A stretch of 64,000 bases of DNA from assembly GCA_017871115.1 (NCBI GenBank), contig JAFCIZ010000001.1, positions 7,934,001 through 7,998,000 on the forward strand. The letters run 5' to 3'. Under the pieces are notes generated by a model. That model did not search any database and had not been told where the DNA came from. It saw only the letters and a program-made list of their open reading frames with translations. The translations under genes were made by a program, and so were the position numbers. This stretch comes from Cunninghamella blakesleeana (lineage: Eukaryota > Mucoromycota > Mucoromycetes > Mucorales > Cunninghamellaceae). Shown piece after piece: positions 12,750 through 25,486 of the stretch. Each line of letters opens with the position of its first letter. The first letter of the stretch is position 1.

Positions 12750-13758
12750 GATGATATTTTATTATATATAAAAATAAAGAAGGGAAAGAAGCAAAGAAAA
12801 AATTTCAAATGGTGTTGGAAAAAAAATCCGGAGAGTAAAACATCACAAGAAATTCTGAAATTCATGAAAATTAAAATACAGCCAATAGATAATTTATTTT
12901 TTTTCTTTTTAATGGATGTTTTATACTTGTAGGTTTTATATAATATGATTGTGTACTTGCAAGTACACAAGAGTGGTAGCCTTTTTACGATTTATAATTG
13001 TGTGGGTGAAGTTTGAAGGGGTAACTATACTGTTATTTGTAATTATATTAGAAATATTCGATTAGCCAATGGAGTTATACGAGAAAAAGTTGTTGGTTGA
13101 TGTGGATAAGTGGTAAAATTAGGTACAGTACAAATTAATAATAATAATAACATATATATAAATTAGTATTGTTTATCATGATCCTTTTTTTATTTCTTTT
13201 TTATTTTTCGGATGGACTGATTTTATAGTATATCCTTTAGGTAAAAAGGGTATGGAAGAAGAGAAGATTAGTTTGATATTTATTAGTGACTTTAATATCA
13301 CTATGTGAAAGTGAGAAAAAAAAATATAACGCAACAAAAAAATCCGACGTGGTAACTAATTTTTTTATCATTATATTTTAAATTTATTGTATCTACGTAT
13401 TAATATTTATATTATAATTAAACTATTTTATATATATATATATATATATAATTCATTGGTTTTTTTTTACATGCGACCCATTTCAAAAAAATAAATATAG
13501 CTTTATTCATGTTATTATTATTATAGTTTTTACAATTTTATTTTTAATTACGCTGTAAAATACATTTTAATTTGCAGATAAATGACAATTTTTTGTCTTT
13601 ATAGTATTACTTGACTAAATAAAGTCTATAGCATAAATCCTAAAAAAAATCTGAGATTAAATAATCTGAGTTTTCAGAAAGTGGTATTGTATTTTTATTC
13701 AACTTTTTTTCTTTTTCCACTTTTATTTATTTATATTCTTTATATATAAATATATGTA
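12750..13758. other. Divergent intergenic region, no gene seen
   Basis: About 1 kb between the divergently transcribed twinfilin (-) and the small Rrn10-like gene (+). AT-rich, with a (TA)n tract near 13,430-13,450. No exon or RNA gene was recognised. Its ends are the two promoters. Confidence 0.5.
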
Positions 13759-14504
13759 ATGGAACAATCGAAGGAAGACTATATAGAAGTGTTGACAAGC
13801 GATAGTATGGCTAATTGTAGAAAAGTGTTTTATAATTACAATGAACTTCCAACAGATCAAAAGATTATTGAAGAAGAAGGTAAAAAAATAAATAAATAAA
13901 ATGCTATTAAAGATCTTGTATATGTGCAATTGTATGAATGAAGAATATGGAGCGTTTTAATGATATATTATTTTCTTTTTATTTTATATAGAAAAAAAAA
14001 CACCCAGCGATTTACCACCATTGGTTAGTATATAAGCTATGGGGGAGGCTATTTTTTTATTAAAGTTATAATTTTTTTGTCTCACTTTTAACTGATTATC
14101 TTTTTTTTATTTATTTATTTTTATTGGTTACTTCATTTAGAAATTATTAGAGGCAATCAATGGTTTATCAACAATATATGCAGAAAATGAAAATCCAAGT
14201 TTACTTCAAGAATTTGACCCTACTGCTTTATTATGTTTAGGTATAAAGAATGATATAATGTTAATTAATGTAATATAAGCATGTAATATAAATATATACT
14301 TATCTATACGATTTCTTTTGATTATATATATGATTAGGTATGTTGATTGAAGAACAATTAAAAAATGAAGTCATAGGATTCGGTGAAAAATATGAATATG
14401 CATCTGATTGTATTAGAAAGGAAATAATGGAAAATAATAAAGAAGAACAAATGGAAAAGGATGATAACGAACTCGTCGAAGATAATGAAAATGAAAGAAC
14501 ATAA
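13759..14504 (+). CDS. Small acidic protein, possibly Rrn10-like (UAF subunit)
   Basis: Four exons: 13759-13879, 13992-14023, 14141-14240, 14338-14504; 139 aa. All phases close. The N-terminal half is unremarkable and the C-terminal 30 residues are Glu/Asp/Asn-rich. The central segment NPSLLQEFDPTALLCLG, then MLIEEQLKNEV, resembles the short conserved patch of yeast Rrn10 (FDxTxLxxLGxLIE pattern). Rrn10 is a subunit of the upstream activation factor for rDNA transcription by RNA polymerase I. The resemblance is recalled from family knowledge and covers only about 25 residues, so function is tentative. A start-stop codon pair ATGTAA sits directly before the ATG and overlaps it by one base. Confidence 0.7.
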
Positions 14505-15367
14505 ATTGTATATAGATATATGAATAATTTGTAAATAAATAAAATGTACTTTTTTAAATTGTCGCTTGTTATACAAGATCTGTTGTATATAAATATATAT
14601 CTACAAAGAATCCATATAAACTCATCATAAGGTCTTAAATTTTGTGTAATTAATGGGGGAAGATAGAACGCTCTGGCCAATTTTATAAACCTTTTTTAGT
14701 CAAGAAGAAGAATAAGAAGGAAAAAAAAAAACTTTACCAATTCAAAATATGATCAAAATGATGAATTTATATCGTTTTTTTTATTTATTTTTTATAAAAA
14801 TCATAATTATTAATTAATATATATATAAACAATGATTATACTATGGCTTTTATCTTTTTTATTTTTGTAGATTCTACTATTTTATTAGTTTTATCAAATT
14901 CTACATATATATTTTCATATATTTAAAATCACATCACATGGTAGTCAGTTAAATAAAGCTTGTGTGTTCCCATTATAAAAATATGTTTTTAAGATTTTTT
15001 TATCATTTTTTTTATCAATATTTTCTTTTCTTTTACTTTAGTTAATTTGAAAAAGTAAAAAAAGGTATCAATATACGTCTTTTATGTTTTATTATGATAT
15101 TAGAAATTTTTATCGTAAGTATTAAAAAAAAGTATAGGCACCACTTTTCATGCCAAATTTATTTTTAATCCCCGGTTTTTAATTTTTATTATTATTTTGT
15201 ACGTGCTATTTTTAATTTTTATTTCTTTCTTCTTTCTTCTTCTTTTATTATTTGATATTATTATTATTTTATCATTTTATTGTTTATTTTTATTAAAAAA
15301 AAACTCACGAAAAGCCTATCATCCTTTTTTGTTACCGATAAATCATACTTTTCATTCATACTGGACA
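14505..15367. other. Intergenic region, no gene seen
   Basis: AT-rich spacer between two plus-strand genes with pyrimidine-rich stretches near 15,170-15,300. The frame upstream of the next gene's ATG stays open but is Phe/Leu/Tyr-rich low-complexity sequence that looks like leader and not protein. Confidence 0.5.
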
Positions 15368-17969
15368 ATGAGTCCTCTTATATCACGCATACAAAGTAAT
15401 ACTCAGCTTTACCAACGATTAAAAAAGGAATTATCAGAAGAAAATGGAATTTTATTAGAAGTCGAAGATACAGCTGCTAGACGTGGTTTATTAACTGAAA
15501 AGTTAAATAACTTGGAATCTCAAGTAAACGCTTTGAGTCAACAATCGTAAGTAATCATATATTTATTAATAAATATGAATTTAAAATAAAAAAGTAAATT
15601 AATGTATTATGTTTACATTATTACCATTGTTATTGTATTTATAGAAAAAAAGAATACTCAGCTTTACATAAAGCAAGACACTTTTCGGTAAGATCAGCAG
15701 CTGCAACATTAAAAGGGAAAAAAAAGGCTTTGATTGCAAAGGAAGAGGCTGAGTATCAACTAGCTTTTGAAAACGAACAAAAAGCTAGAAGAGAGATGGA
15801 AAACGTAAAGTCTGAACTCAACTCTACTATAGACAAGGTAAAAAGAAATATTAATAAAATTATAGCAATAGTGCATGCTTTTTATGTAGATAAAATAAAT
15901 AAATATATATCTACTTTTATTATACTATTTTTAGGAAAATCGATTAAAGCAACAATCGGACCATTTGAAAAACATACGCCAACAGTTAAATAATTTATTA
16001 GAAGAAGTAAAAATATGAACTATTTATTATTTTATAATATAATTTATGAATGATTAATAGAAACCTAATATTTTTATTTTTTTATTTTTTTTATTCTTTA
16101 GGTTTTTTATGAACCAGAAGGTACAGAAACTTTAGAAAATCAATTACGAGCTGAATTACAAAATTACGTTGAACAGCACGCTTTGGTAATATATATTTGT
16201 ATTTTAGTTTTAGGGATAAGATATATTTTAATAAATTAATATTAAGTATTATATATATATATATATTGATGTTTATTCAATGGATCATAGGCTACCAATG
16301 ATTTACAACGTTTCCGAGATACTGACCATAATTTAACGCAAGCTTTAAAAAGTATTACAAAAGCAAAAGAATTAATCAAGTCGACCTTAAGCTTCGTCTC
16401 TTTTGATTTATTTGGAACTTCACTTATTGAAAATGAACAAATAATTTATATTCAAAGTATGATGTATATAGATACATAATTTTTAATTTTTTTTTATCCA
16501 TACTAAATTTTAATTAAATGTTTTTTTTTTATTCTTGTTAATAATAGGATGCCAACAAAATATTTGGGAAGCTCAGCGTCGATTAAATGTAGCACGTCAA
16601 GTATTACCAGGTAAATATATATGATCACTAGGAGGGTGAAATATAATGTAACAAAAAAAGTATGAATATTCACATTTACTACTTTTTACTATTTTTATTG
16701 ATACAATTGTTTTTTTTTTTTAAAAAATAAAATAGAAATACCATATCCAGCTTCTTTAGATGTTGTTACTAATAATCATATACTAAGTTTGATATTTGAT
16801 GGAGGCTATGTGGATGTTGCTTGGCAAGGTAATAAAAATAAAAATAAAAAGGTCATCCTATCATATACAATTAGTTTTACTCTCTCTGTCATACTTGATA
16901 ACATATTCATCTCATTTTCATTATTTCCTTTTTTTTTATAGCAAAAGCACAACAAGGATTCAATTTATTAGGTTCAGCAGTACCAGTGATAACAAATGCA
17001 TCACGATGGGTTAGAGATTATCTTCGGTATACAGAAGGTGCTATTCAACGTTTAACGGCTACAAAAGAAACTACCTATAATTCACTAGTGAATGAGCGAA
17101 TGCGTATATTTGATACAGTTATATTAGCAAGTCAAGATACAGGGAATGGGGGTGGATCAACATCATCAGCATTATCATCGCCAATAAGTAATAATAGTAA
17201 TAATAATATAGCAGCTATACAAGGTATATCATCACCACCACCGCCTGTTTATGAAGCACCTATTATTGCAAATTCACAGCCAACACAATTGCCTGCAATA
17301 GCGCCTGTTTCACCTATAAATGCAGATAAACATTTATTAGACCCTTCTTCTAATACTTCAACAAATTCTTTTTCTCATCATCTTCGTACTGCAAGTCAAT
17401 CTTCATCCATCATTAGTTCACCTCCATCACACCCTCCTGCACAACCTTCAGCACCATCAATCTATCCTTATAATAATACACAAGGTAGTCCATCTTTTTC
17501 ACCAACATCGGCACCATCATCGCATTACAGTTATAATACGAACCAAAACCGAACTTCAGTATCATCACCTCCTCACCCTCCTTTTAATAATAATAGTAAT
17601 AATAGTAATAACTTTCAGGGCCAACCTCTTTCACCATCATCAGTATCATCATCACATTGCGGTTATAATATGAATCAAAACCGAACTTCAGTATCATCAC
17701 CCCCTCACTCTCCTTTTAATAATATTAATAATACTGTTAATAATAATGTTGATAATAGTATTAATAGCAATTCTCAAGGGCATCATTCAGTACCATCATC
17801 AAGCTCTTCTAATTATAATGTACAAAATCAGGCTTTGCCACCATCATCAGCTACTTTTAATAATAATAATAATAATAATAATGGTGCTTATAGTCAAGGA
17901 CAGCCTTATATAAGTCATAATGCAAATAACCCTTTCAGTGATACAAAACATTTGGTATCAGAGAATTAG
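15368..17969 (+). CDS. Coiled-coil protein with Ser/Asn-rich tail, unknown function
   Basis: Eight exons: 15368-15546, 15645-15837, 15935-16006, 16102-16185, 16291-16456, 16548-16610, 16736-16828, 16942-17969; 625 aa, all phases closed. Residues 1 to about 300 are helical with strong coiled-coil character: EVEDTAARRGLLTEKLNNLE, then EEAEYQLAFENEQKARREME and LKNIRQQLNNLLEEV. Further helices carry Arg/Lys patches, an arrangement seen in BAR-like membrane-curving or eisosome-type proteins, but no family signature is certain. A more globular segment (LGSAVPVITNASRWVRDYL) leads into a disordered tail from about residue 340 rich in Ser, Asn, Pro and His. The tail contains an internal duplication around the motif NQNRTSVSSPPH (17,519-17,602 and 17,642-17,725). 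Confidence 0.82.
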
Positions 17970-18552
17970 ATATATATCATTTATATTTTTAATCAATTGT
18001 ATTTTTATTCTATTTTTTTTTTTTTTTTTTTTTTGAAACGCTAGTTTATAAATATAGATTCTTATTTTTTTTTATTTTTTTACGTTACATAATAAATATT
18101 AATAGGATGGATAATTATATATTTTATACAGGAATACATCTTAAATTATGTTTTTAAATGATATTGAACTCAGCTTTAAAGGTTACATCATTATATATTT
18201 CTATTTATATTTCTATTTTTTATATTTTTTAAATGTAGCTTTACCATATACTTAATGATAGCGCAAAAGATAAAAAAAGGAAAAGATTGATCTTTCTTTT
18301 TGGTGATGTTGATCAACCAATCAATTATCAACCTATCTAACTATTTCTTATTATTTTATTTTAAAAAAACAAAACAAAAGCATTAAACAACATGATCAAC
18401 TCTCTCTTCCTTATTTTTTTGTTTAAAAAAACAATAAAGTAATATATAAAGAAAAAAACACCATATGTATTTTTTATTTTTTATTTTTTTTGAGGAGTAT
18501 AAAAAAAGAACTAATATTATATACATCATAAAGAAAAAGAATATGGATTGAT
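17970..18552. other. Convergent intergenic region, no gene
   Basis: Spacer between the 3' ends of the coiled-coil protein gene (+) and SOD1 (-). It contains a poly-T run near 18,016-18,034 and nothing else recognisable. Confidence 0.5.
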
Positions 18553-19300
18553 TTATTTAGCAATACCAATAACACCACAAGCTAAACGATCACCAGCGTT
18601 ACCAGTAGTCTTGGATAATTCATGAGCAGTCTTACCAAGGTCATCAACGTCAGCATGAACAACAACGGTACGACTATTAAAAAAAAGAAATAGTTAGTAA
18701 AGGTGACACGGTAAAGCTATTTATCCGCTTTTCATTTTATTTATTATTTTTTTTTAGTCGACGTTTTTTTTTATTATTTATTTACCCAATAACGGAGTGA
18801 ACACCGATTAATTTAACTTGGTTATCAGTAATCTTTAAAGTGGCAGTACCATCAGCGCTAGCAGTGATGTTTCCAAGATCACCAACGTGACGGACTTCAT
18901 CTTCAGGAGCACCATGGGGATTACCATTAGGATTGAAGTGAGCACCAGCAGAGATACAACCTATGTATAAAATAAATAAATATAATTAGTAAAAAGTTTT
19001 TTTTTTTGAAATAATAAAAAATAAATAAATAAAAAGGATAAATGATAATATCATATATTATAAATAATTATAATATAATATTTTATCCTCTCTTCTTTTA
19101 TTTATATTTTTTTTTATATGTCATATTCATTTACCATTAGTGTTGTCACCAAATTCGTGAACGTGGAAACCGTGCTTTCCTTCAGCTAAACCGGAGAGAG
19201 AGGCTTCAATAGTAGTAGGAGCATTTTCAGATTCTTGAGTGAAGGTAACGGTACCAGTAACTTTAGAATTACCACGTAAGACAGCAACAGCTTTAACCAT
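18553..19300 (-). CDS. sod1: Cu/Zn superoxide dismutase
   Basis: Three exons right to left: 19300-19135, 18960-18786, 18673-18553; 153 aa, the standard cytosolic SOD1 length. It dismutates superoxide to oxygen and hydrogen peroxide. All metal-site blocks are visible: GFHVHEFGD (two Cu-binding His), [14 protein letters not shown] (Cu and Zn His), HVGDLGNI (Zn His and Asp), and [11 protein letters not shown] (Cu His). The intrasubunit disulfide pair is the Cys in GCISAGAHF and the one in [10 protein letters not shown]. There is no signal peptide, which fits a cytosolic enzyme. Confidence 0.98.
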
Positions 19301-19694
19301 TTTTATTATTTTATATTTGATAAAAAATAAAGAGAAAAAGAAAAAGAGAAAGAAAAAAACTTCGCGTGTGATTTTATATAAAAAATCGGGGGATGAAGCC
19401 AACTAGAGTTTGTTTGTCAGCAAAATTCATCCAATCAAATATTTCAAATATTAGACTATTTTGAGTCGAATTCCTACATATGAAAGAGCGTCAAAATTAA
19501 ATAGAGGAAACTTTGTTTATTATTTGTTTCTTTTTTTTAAGATAAAAACTTTTTTTCTTTTTTTCCTTTTCTTTTACTAATGTATGAATATAAAAAATAT
19601 GGAATATTACTGTAATGATGATATATTATTTATATAAAAAATGGAATAATAAAAAAATATACATGATTAAAAATAAAATAAAATAAAATAGCAT
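19301..19694. other. Intergenic region SOD1 to rhomboid
   Basis: About 390 bp. It is the SOD1 promoter side (gene on minus strand) and the 3' flank of the rhomboid gene. Poly-A/T tracts only; no recognised element. Confidence 0.5.
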
Positions 19695-21235
19695 TCACAT
19701 TGAATCACACCATCCATTAACTGGCAAACAAGATAAATACTTGCAGTCTGGACAAATCTAAATAAATAAAAAAAATACGTGTATATATTTAATTTATGCG
19801 ACACATAAAAAATAATAATAAATGCAGAAAAAGAAAAAAGCTAGCTTTTTTTTTGTAACTTACTAAACTGGGGTCGGAAATTGAATAGAATTGTTTAATC
19901 CCAACTACAAACATGACAATAAGGATGGCAGCAGCAATAAGGCGACTAATCCAGGTAATCAATTTTACCATTTTACTAGCCGAAGGGCGCATATCAGCAA
20001 TAAGTACACCTACACAAAGACCGGTTACAAATCCACCAATATGAGCAAAGTTATCTAATCCAGGTAATAAACCTAAAACCAAAGTAATAACCACTGAAAA
20101 GATTAAACTTCCTAGTTGAGCTCCTGGTTGATGCATCACTTTCCAATTCACTGCTAAATCAATAAACATATAACCTATATTTTTTTTAATTAAAAAACAT
20201 ATTTTAGAAAATATGATCTTTCCCTTTTTTATTTTTCTTTTTTGTTTATTTTTTTTTTAATCATAAATATTTTATAATCAATATTTACGTACCAATAATG
20301 CCAAACAGAGCACCTGAACATCCACAACTAGCAGTTTTACTACTGGCCAACATGGCACTTAAAACAAAACCCCAAATACCGGAAGCCATATAAAGTAAGA
20401 CATAACGAGGTGTTCCCAAAGCACGTTCTAAATCAACACCCAAACGAAGATGTGTCAACATATTAATAATAAAATGAACCACCCCAGCATGTTGAAAAAT
20501 AGGTACCACAAATCGATATGCTTGATCAGGGACAGCAGTCGTAGAAGGTAAACCACATATTTCAGCTACTGTACAGCTTGTTTTGGTTGGATCAAAACAA
20601 GACATCAAACTAGAAGGTGTCATAGAAGGAATCAAGCGCATACAAGGAGTAAACTTAGCACCAAGATTAATCAAAACACTAACCGAAGGACCTATCATAG
20701 GGTTTATATTAGGGCTTATTTGAATAATACTACCAGTTAGTTGTTTATTACGAACTAATTCATAAATAAGAATGATAAGCATTGCTAGAGCACTGATGTA
20801 ACTAAAAATAGGTCGTCGTATAGGTCCTAATAAGGCTCTTTTCATTGGATGACCTGAATATTTCTCAGCTTCTATTATATGTTGTGGTGGTGGATAATAG
20901 GGTTGCTGTTGTTGTGGATAGGGCGGATACATATTACCATTATTATTATAGTTATAATAAGGTTGCTGTTGTTGCTGTGGTTGAGGTGATGGATGGTATG
21001 GCATAGATTGTCTTTGTTGTAGTTCTATATCAGCTGAGTAGTTATTTGATTTTCCATTAAAAGTATCTGTTTGAATTGTATTATTTTGGAGATAAGGTGA
21101 GCCTGAATGAGAGGGTATATTATTATGATGATGAGGTGGAGTAGGTGGATTATTTTGTTGAAACTGTGATCTATGATATGACTGGGCACTAATAGGTATA
21201 TCAGGATCTGTATGATTATTATTATTATAATTCAT
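19695..21235 (-). CDS. Rhomboid-family intramembrane serine protease
   Basis: Three exons right to left: 21235-20293, 20174-19864, 19757-19695; 438 aa. A 150-residue cytosolic N-terminus rich in Asn, Gln, Pro and Tyr precedes the first membrane segment (about 165-185). The rhomboid core shows PIFQHAGVVHFIINML (HxxxxHxxxN motif), GCSGALFG with the nucleophile Ser near residue 307, and NFAHIGGFVTG with the catalytic His near residue 359. The Ser-His dyad is therefore present and the enzyme is predicted active, cleaving transmembrane substrates. The last 21-residue exon is Cys-rich (CPDC, then two more Cys). Seven hydrophobic segments are consistent with a secretory-pathway rhomboid. Confidence 0.93.
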
Positions 21236-21417
21236 TTTTATTAATAAAATAGATAAAAAAAAAAAGAATGGAAAGAAAAAGCCAAGATTTGATCGCAAAG
21301 TCATTTTTTTTAAAAATAAAAAAATTTAATCTCAGTCACCACCATATTAAATATTTTAATTCTATATTTTAAAAATGTGTTCCTCTTTCTTTTTTTGTTT
21401 TTCTCTATTTCAGGACC
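21236..21417. promoter_or_regulatory. Shared divergent promoter region
   Basis: Only 182 bp separate the start codons of the rhomboid gene (-) and the prolyl iminopeptidase gene (+), so both promoters must lie here or overlap. The sequence TTTCAG just before the peptidase ATG could be a splice acceptor of a leader intron. An ATG at 21,375 opens a different frame unless that intron is removed. Confidence 0.5.
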
Positions 21418-23246
21418 ATGCAATTAAACACCATAAATCCTACTATTGATTATACAGCTATTGAAAGCTTTTTAATTCCAGGTGCTAAAGTATTTGAACA
21501 CTACTTTGATTGTCCTTTAGGTATTATTACTATTATTACTATTACTATTACTATTATTATTAGAAAAAGTTATAACATATATGTATATATATATAAATAG
21601 CTATTTTTCTCACGCTTAATATGTTTTTATGCTTTTATTTACATTAGATTATAATAACACTGAATCAAAAGAAACGATCAAAGTGTTTGTTCGTCAATTA
21701 GTTCCTATTAATAAAGTGTCTCAAGTCAAGACTTTACCTTTTTTGCTTTATTTACAAGTAAATACTTTTAAAAAAAAACAAAAACAATAATAAGATAATG
21801 AGAAAAGTACAGACATAGTAATAAAGTATATAAATTTATATTTATATATAATAGGGTGGCCCAGGATTTGAAGTAGCTTCGCCAGCTAGTGCCCAATCAG
21901 GTTGGATTAAAGTAGCGTTTGAACAAGGATTTCAAGTTTTATTATTAGATCAACGTGGAACTGGGCTATCTTCTCCTGTATCAGCAGGCTCTTTAGAACA
22001 GTTTACATCTGATGATGATAAAGTTAAATATTTGACTAACTTCCGTGCTGATAGTATTGTTAGGGATTGTGAATTTATTAGATTGGCTCTTACCAAAGAT
22101 AGATCAGCTACAGAAGAAAAAAGAATCTCTTTATTAGGTCAAAGTTTTGGTGGTTTCTGCATTACGACATATTTATCATTATTGTAAGGAACGTTCTATT
22201 TAAATAATAAATATTAATAACAATATCAAAAAGAGGATCATTTAATTTATTATTATTATTATTTTATATAGCCCAAAATCAATTCATAGAGCTTACATAA
22301 CTGGTAATATATAAATATCAAATAAATAAATAAACATAAATAATATATATATATATATATATCTCTTATTAAACTGTACTACATTATTCAAAATTTAAAT
22401 TTAGGTGGCGTTCCTCCTTTGGTAAATACCCCTGATCCTGTTTATCGTGCATTATATCCTCGTATTTTGAAAAAGAATAAGTTGTATTATAAAAAATTTC
22501 CTCAAGATATAAATCGAGTTCGCCATATTTATCAATATCTTTGGGAAAATAAAGTAGTTTTACCAAATGGTGGTAATCTGTCTCCTCGCCGATTTTTACA
22601 ATTGGGTATTTTATTTGGTGGATCTGGAGGTAATCATAAAAAGATTGAAAATAATTTAAATTAGGACAGACGTTTATATGGCGATTCTTTTTTTATTCTT
22701 TTTATTTATATATAGGTTACGATACACTTCATGAAACTATAACATTCTGTACTCAAGATTTAAAACAAATGAAAAAACTTAGTTATAAAACATTAAATCA
22801 TATTCAACAGTTACAAAGCTGGGATACCAACGTGTTTTATTGCATTTTACATGAGGCTATCTATTGTCAAGATAATCAATCATCAAGATGGTCAGCAGAA
22901 AGAGTGTTAAGGGAAGAATTTAAAGAAGAATTTGAATGGAGATTTGATCAATTAAAGGAAGATCAACCTATTAATTTCACTGGTGAAACTATTTATCCAT
23001 TTATGTTGGAAGATTATGCAGAATTAAGACCACTGGCAAATGTTGCAAATAAATTAGCAGAGCATCCTTGGGGCCAACTTTATGATGTACCCACCTTAAA
23101 TCAATTGGATACATCAACTATGCAATTAAGTGGTGTTTCTTATTTTGATGATATGTATGTAGATCGTGAACTTTCCGAAAAAACGGCTTTGGAAATAAAT
23201 GGATTTCAGCAATGGATTACTAATGAATATGCTCATAAGTAAGGAT

Positions 23247-23277
<31 letters not shown>

Positions 23278-23436
23278 CTATCGTTATTATTATAATTATT
23301 GTATAAAAATTACTAACTCTTATTTTCTTTCCTTGTTATCATTTCATCATCATATAGTGGTGTACGTGCTGACAGTGAAAGAGTTTTTAATTATTTAATC
23401 CAATTAGGCCAAGGCGATGTTGCTTATGATCGATAA
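21418..23436 (+). CDS. Prolyl iminopeptidase-like alpha/beta hydrolase (S33)
   Basis: Seven exons: 21418-21520, 21648-21757, 21855-22183, 22272-22303, 22405-22629, 22716-23238, 23358-23436; 466 aa, all phases closed. Family S33 removes N-terminal proline from peptides. The oxyanion motif GGPG lies at residues 72-75, followed by LLLDQRGTGLSS, and the nucleophile elbow LLGQSFGGF puts Ser near residue 168. A helical cap domain follows (about 190-390). The C-terminal part (MYVDRELSEKTA, then NGVRADSERVF) is where the family places the catalytic Asp and His; the Asp candidate is visible but the His is not in the expected NG context. Length matches fungal proline iminopeptidases. It is cytosolic, as no signal peptide is seen. 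Confidence 0.92.
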
Positions 23437-23532
23437 TTATTTTTAGTAGAGATGGATTATATAAATAGATGCTAATTTATTAACAGATACAATAGAAAGA
23501 GTAAAAATAAAAAATTGCACCATTTATGAAAT

Positions 23533-23579
<47 letters not shown>

Positions 23580-24076
23580 TGGTGTCATTTATTATTATGT
23601 ATATTTTTTTATTTTCAATTATTTATTATTACCAATCTTGATATTGCTGGTGATAATAGATTATGCATGCTAAGATAATAACATTACCTTTTGATATATA
23701 CAGATACTTTTTTTAAACATATAAAAATAAATAGTTAATATTTATATCCATTCATGATGAATTAATTCATGGCACAGAGACGATTCTATTTTTTAATCAG
23801 TTATCAACATAAAACGGCTCCATAATAGAATACCCTATCTAGCAGTTATATCTATGTTTATATATGAGATTACATGTTATTTTTTTCAGATATACATCGT
23901 TAATTTCTTAAAGTATAACATCGCTTTAATAAGAATAAATGTAAACATACAATACATTGATAGTACACTAGCAAATTTTTATTTAATGATTTATATATTT
24001 TTACATCTATTACTACTATGGGTTTAAACGTACATACATATATAATAACAATACTAACAAAAAAACATGAGTTTTT
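23437..24076. other. Convergent intergenic region, no gene
   Basis: Spacer between the peptidase (+) and PNK (-) 3' ends, with a (TA)n array near 23,537-23,577. No coding or RNA feature recognised. Confidence 0.5.
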
Positions 24077-25377
24077 TTAAATATACCATTTTTTCCATTC
24101 TATAAAATCTTTTTCATCACCAGGGAACACGAAATCAATGGATTCTATTTTAGAGAAGCCTTCTTTCAATGTAGGTGGTTGATACTGAGATGAATAAACA
24201 CGAAATACAATTTCACTCAATAGAGGTCGTTCTTTTTTATATATAGACCTATAGTAATTGTTGTGTTTGCATAATTCTATATCTGTTGTAAATATAAAAC
24301 ATCGGACTGGAATATTGTATTTTTTGGCAATTTTAATAAATTGGGCTCTAACTTCTACTGTACTATTCGTATTATCTATGAATAAATATATAAATATATA
24401 TAAGTATTGAATTTTTTACTCCACATGTATGCTTATATATATTCTATTTTTATAAAATAAATTACCTATGACTGCAGATTTTTTTTCCTTGAAGGCTTTT
24501 TCACAGGCATTGATGCATTTTGCTTTTGTTTTAAGCGTGTCCTAGTAATAAAGGGAAACGGAAAAAAAAGTATTTATAGTTATACATTAAGCTTAATATA
24601 AATATAATTATTTTAATTCTTACTTGGTTAATATATTCATAATCGTTAGGTATTATATATTTTTTAGCAAAACTTGATTTTCCTGAAGCTGGCGCACCAA
24701 CTAATAATATTAATTCCACTGCTGATTTATTTTTAGGTATGAGTGATGATAAATTTGTTAATGATTCAGTAGCTATGAAAAGATAGAATAAAGAGAGAGG
24801 GAAAGTGTAAGCGCACTTGAAGATTAAAATTAAATTCTATATATAATTGCTTTTAAAAAAATTACATGGTTTGGGATATTCCATAATATTTACGGGTCCC
24901 CAGCTAAATTCGGCTTCATTTTCATTTGTGAAATATTTTTCTGGTGTATGAAATTTAATACCAATATTAGCCGCAAACTTTCTATATATATAGGCATATT
25001 AATATTAGTTATGCATGCTTATTCATTTTAACCTATTATATATATTTATAATTATTAATACCTATCAACGCATGAATGATCTTTTTTCATATTTGGTTTC
25101 CACCCAGCAGGTCTACCGGCAGCATCACCTACATAAAAGCTATTTTTAGGATCTAAAATAAGGGCAAGAATAATATCAATTTATATTAAAAAGTTGATCA
25201 TAACCAATAATCACTTTACATATATAAATGTGTGTATATAAATGTGTGTATGCATAATTTTACCAATTTCAACATCACTATATTCTTGAATTAATTCATC
25301 CCACATCCCTTTCATAGGTTTACGATAAATGTCTTTTTGTAACGAAGCAAATAATAGTACAGGTATAGGTAGCTATT

Positions 25378-25426
<49 letters not shown>

Positions 25427-25447
25427 GTATACATGAATTTTTTAAGT

Positions 25448-25486
<39 letters not shown>

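Noticed and set aside
21375..21440. Alternative start ATG at 21,375 for the prolyl iminopeptidase
   Set aside because: It reads in a different frame from the conserved protein and probably lies in a leader intron ending TTTCAG.
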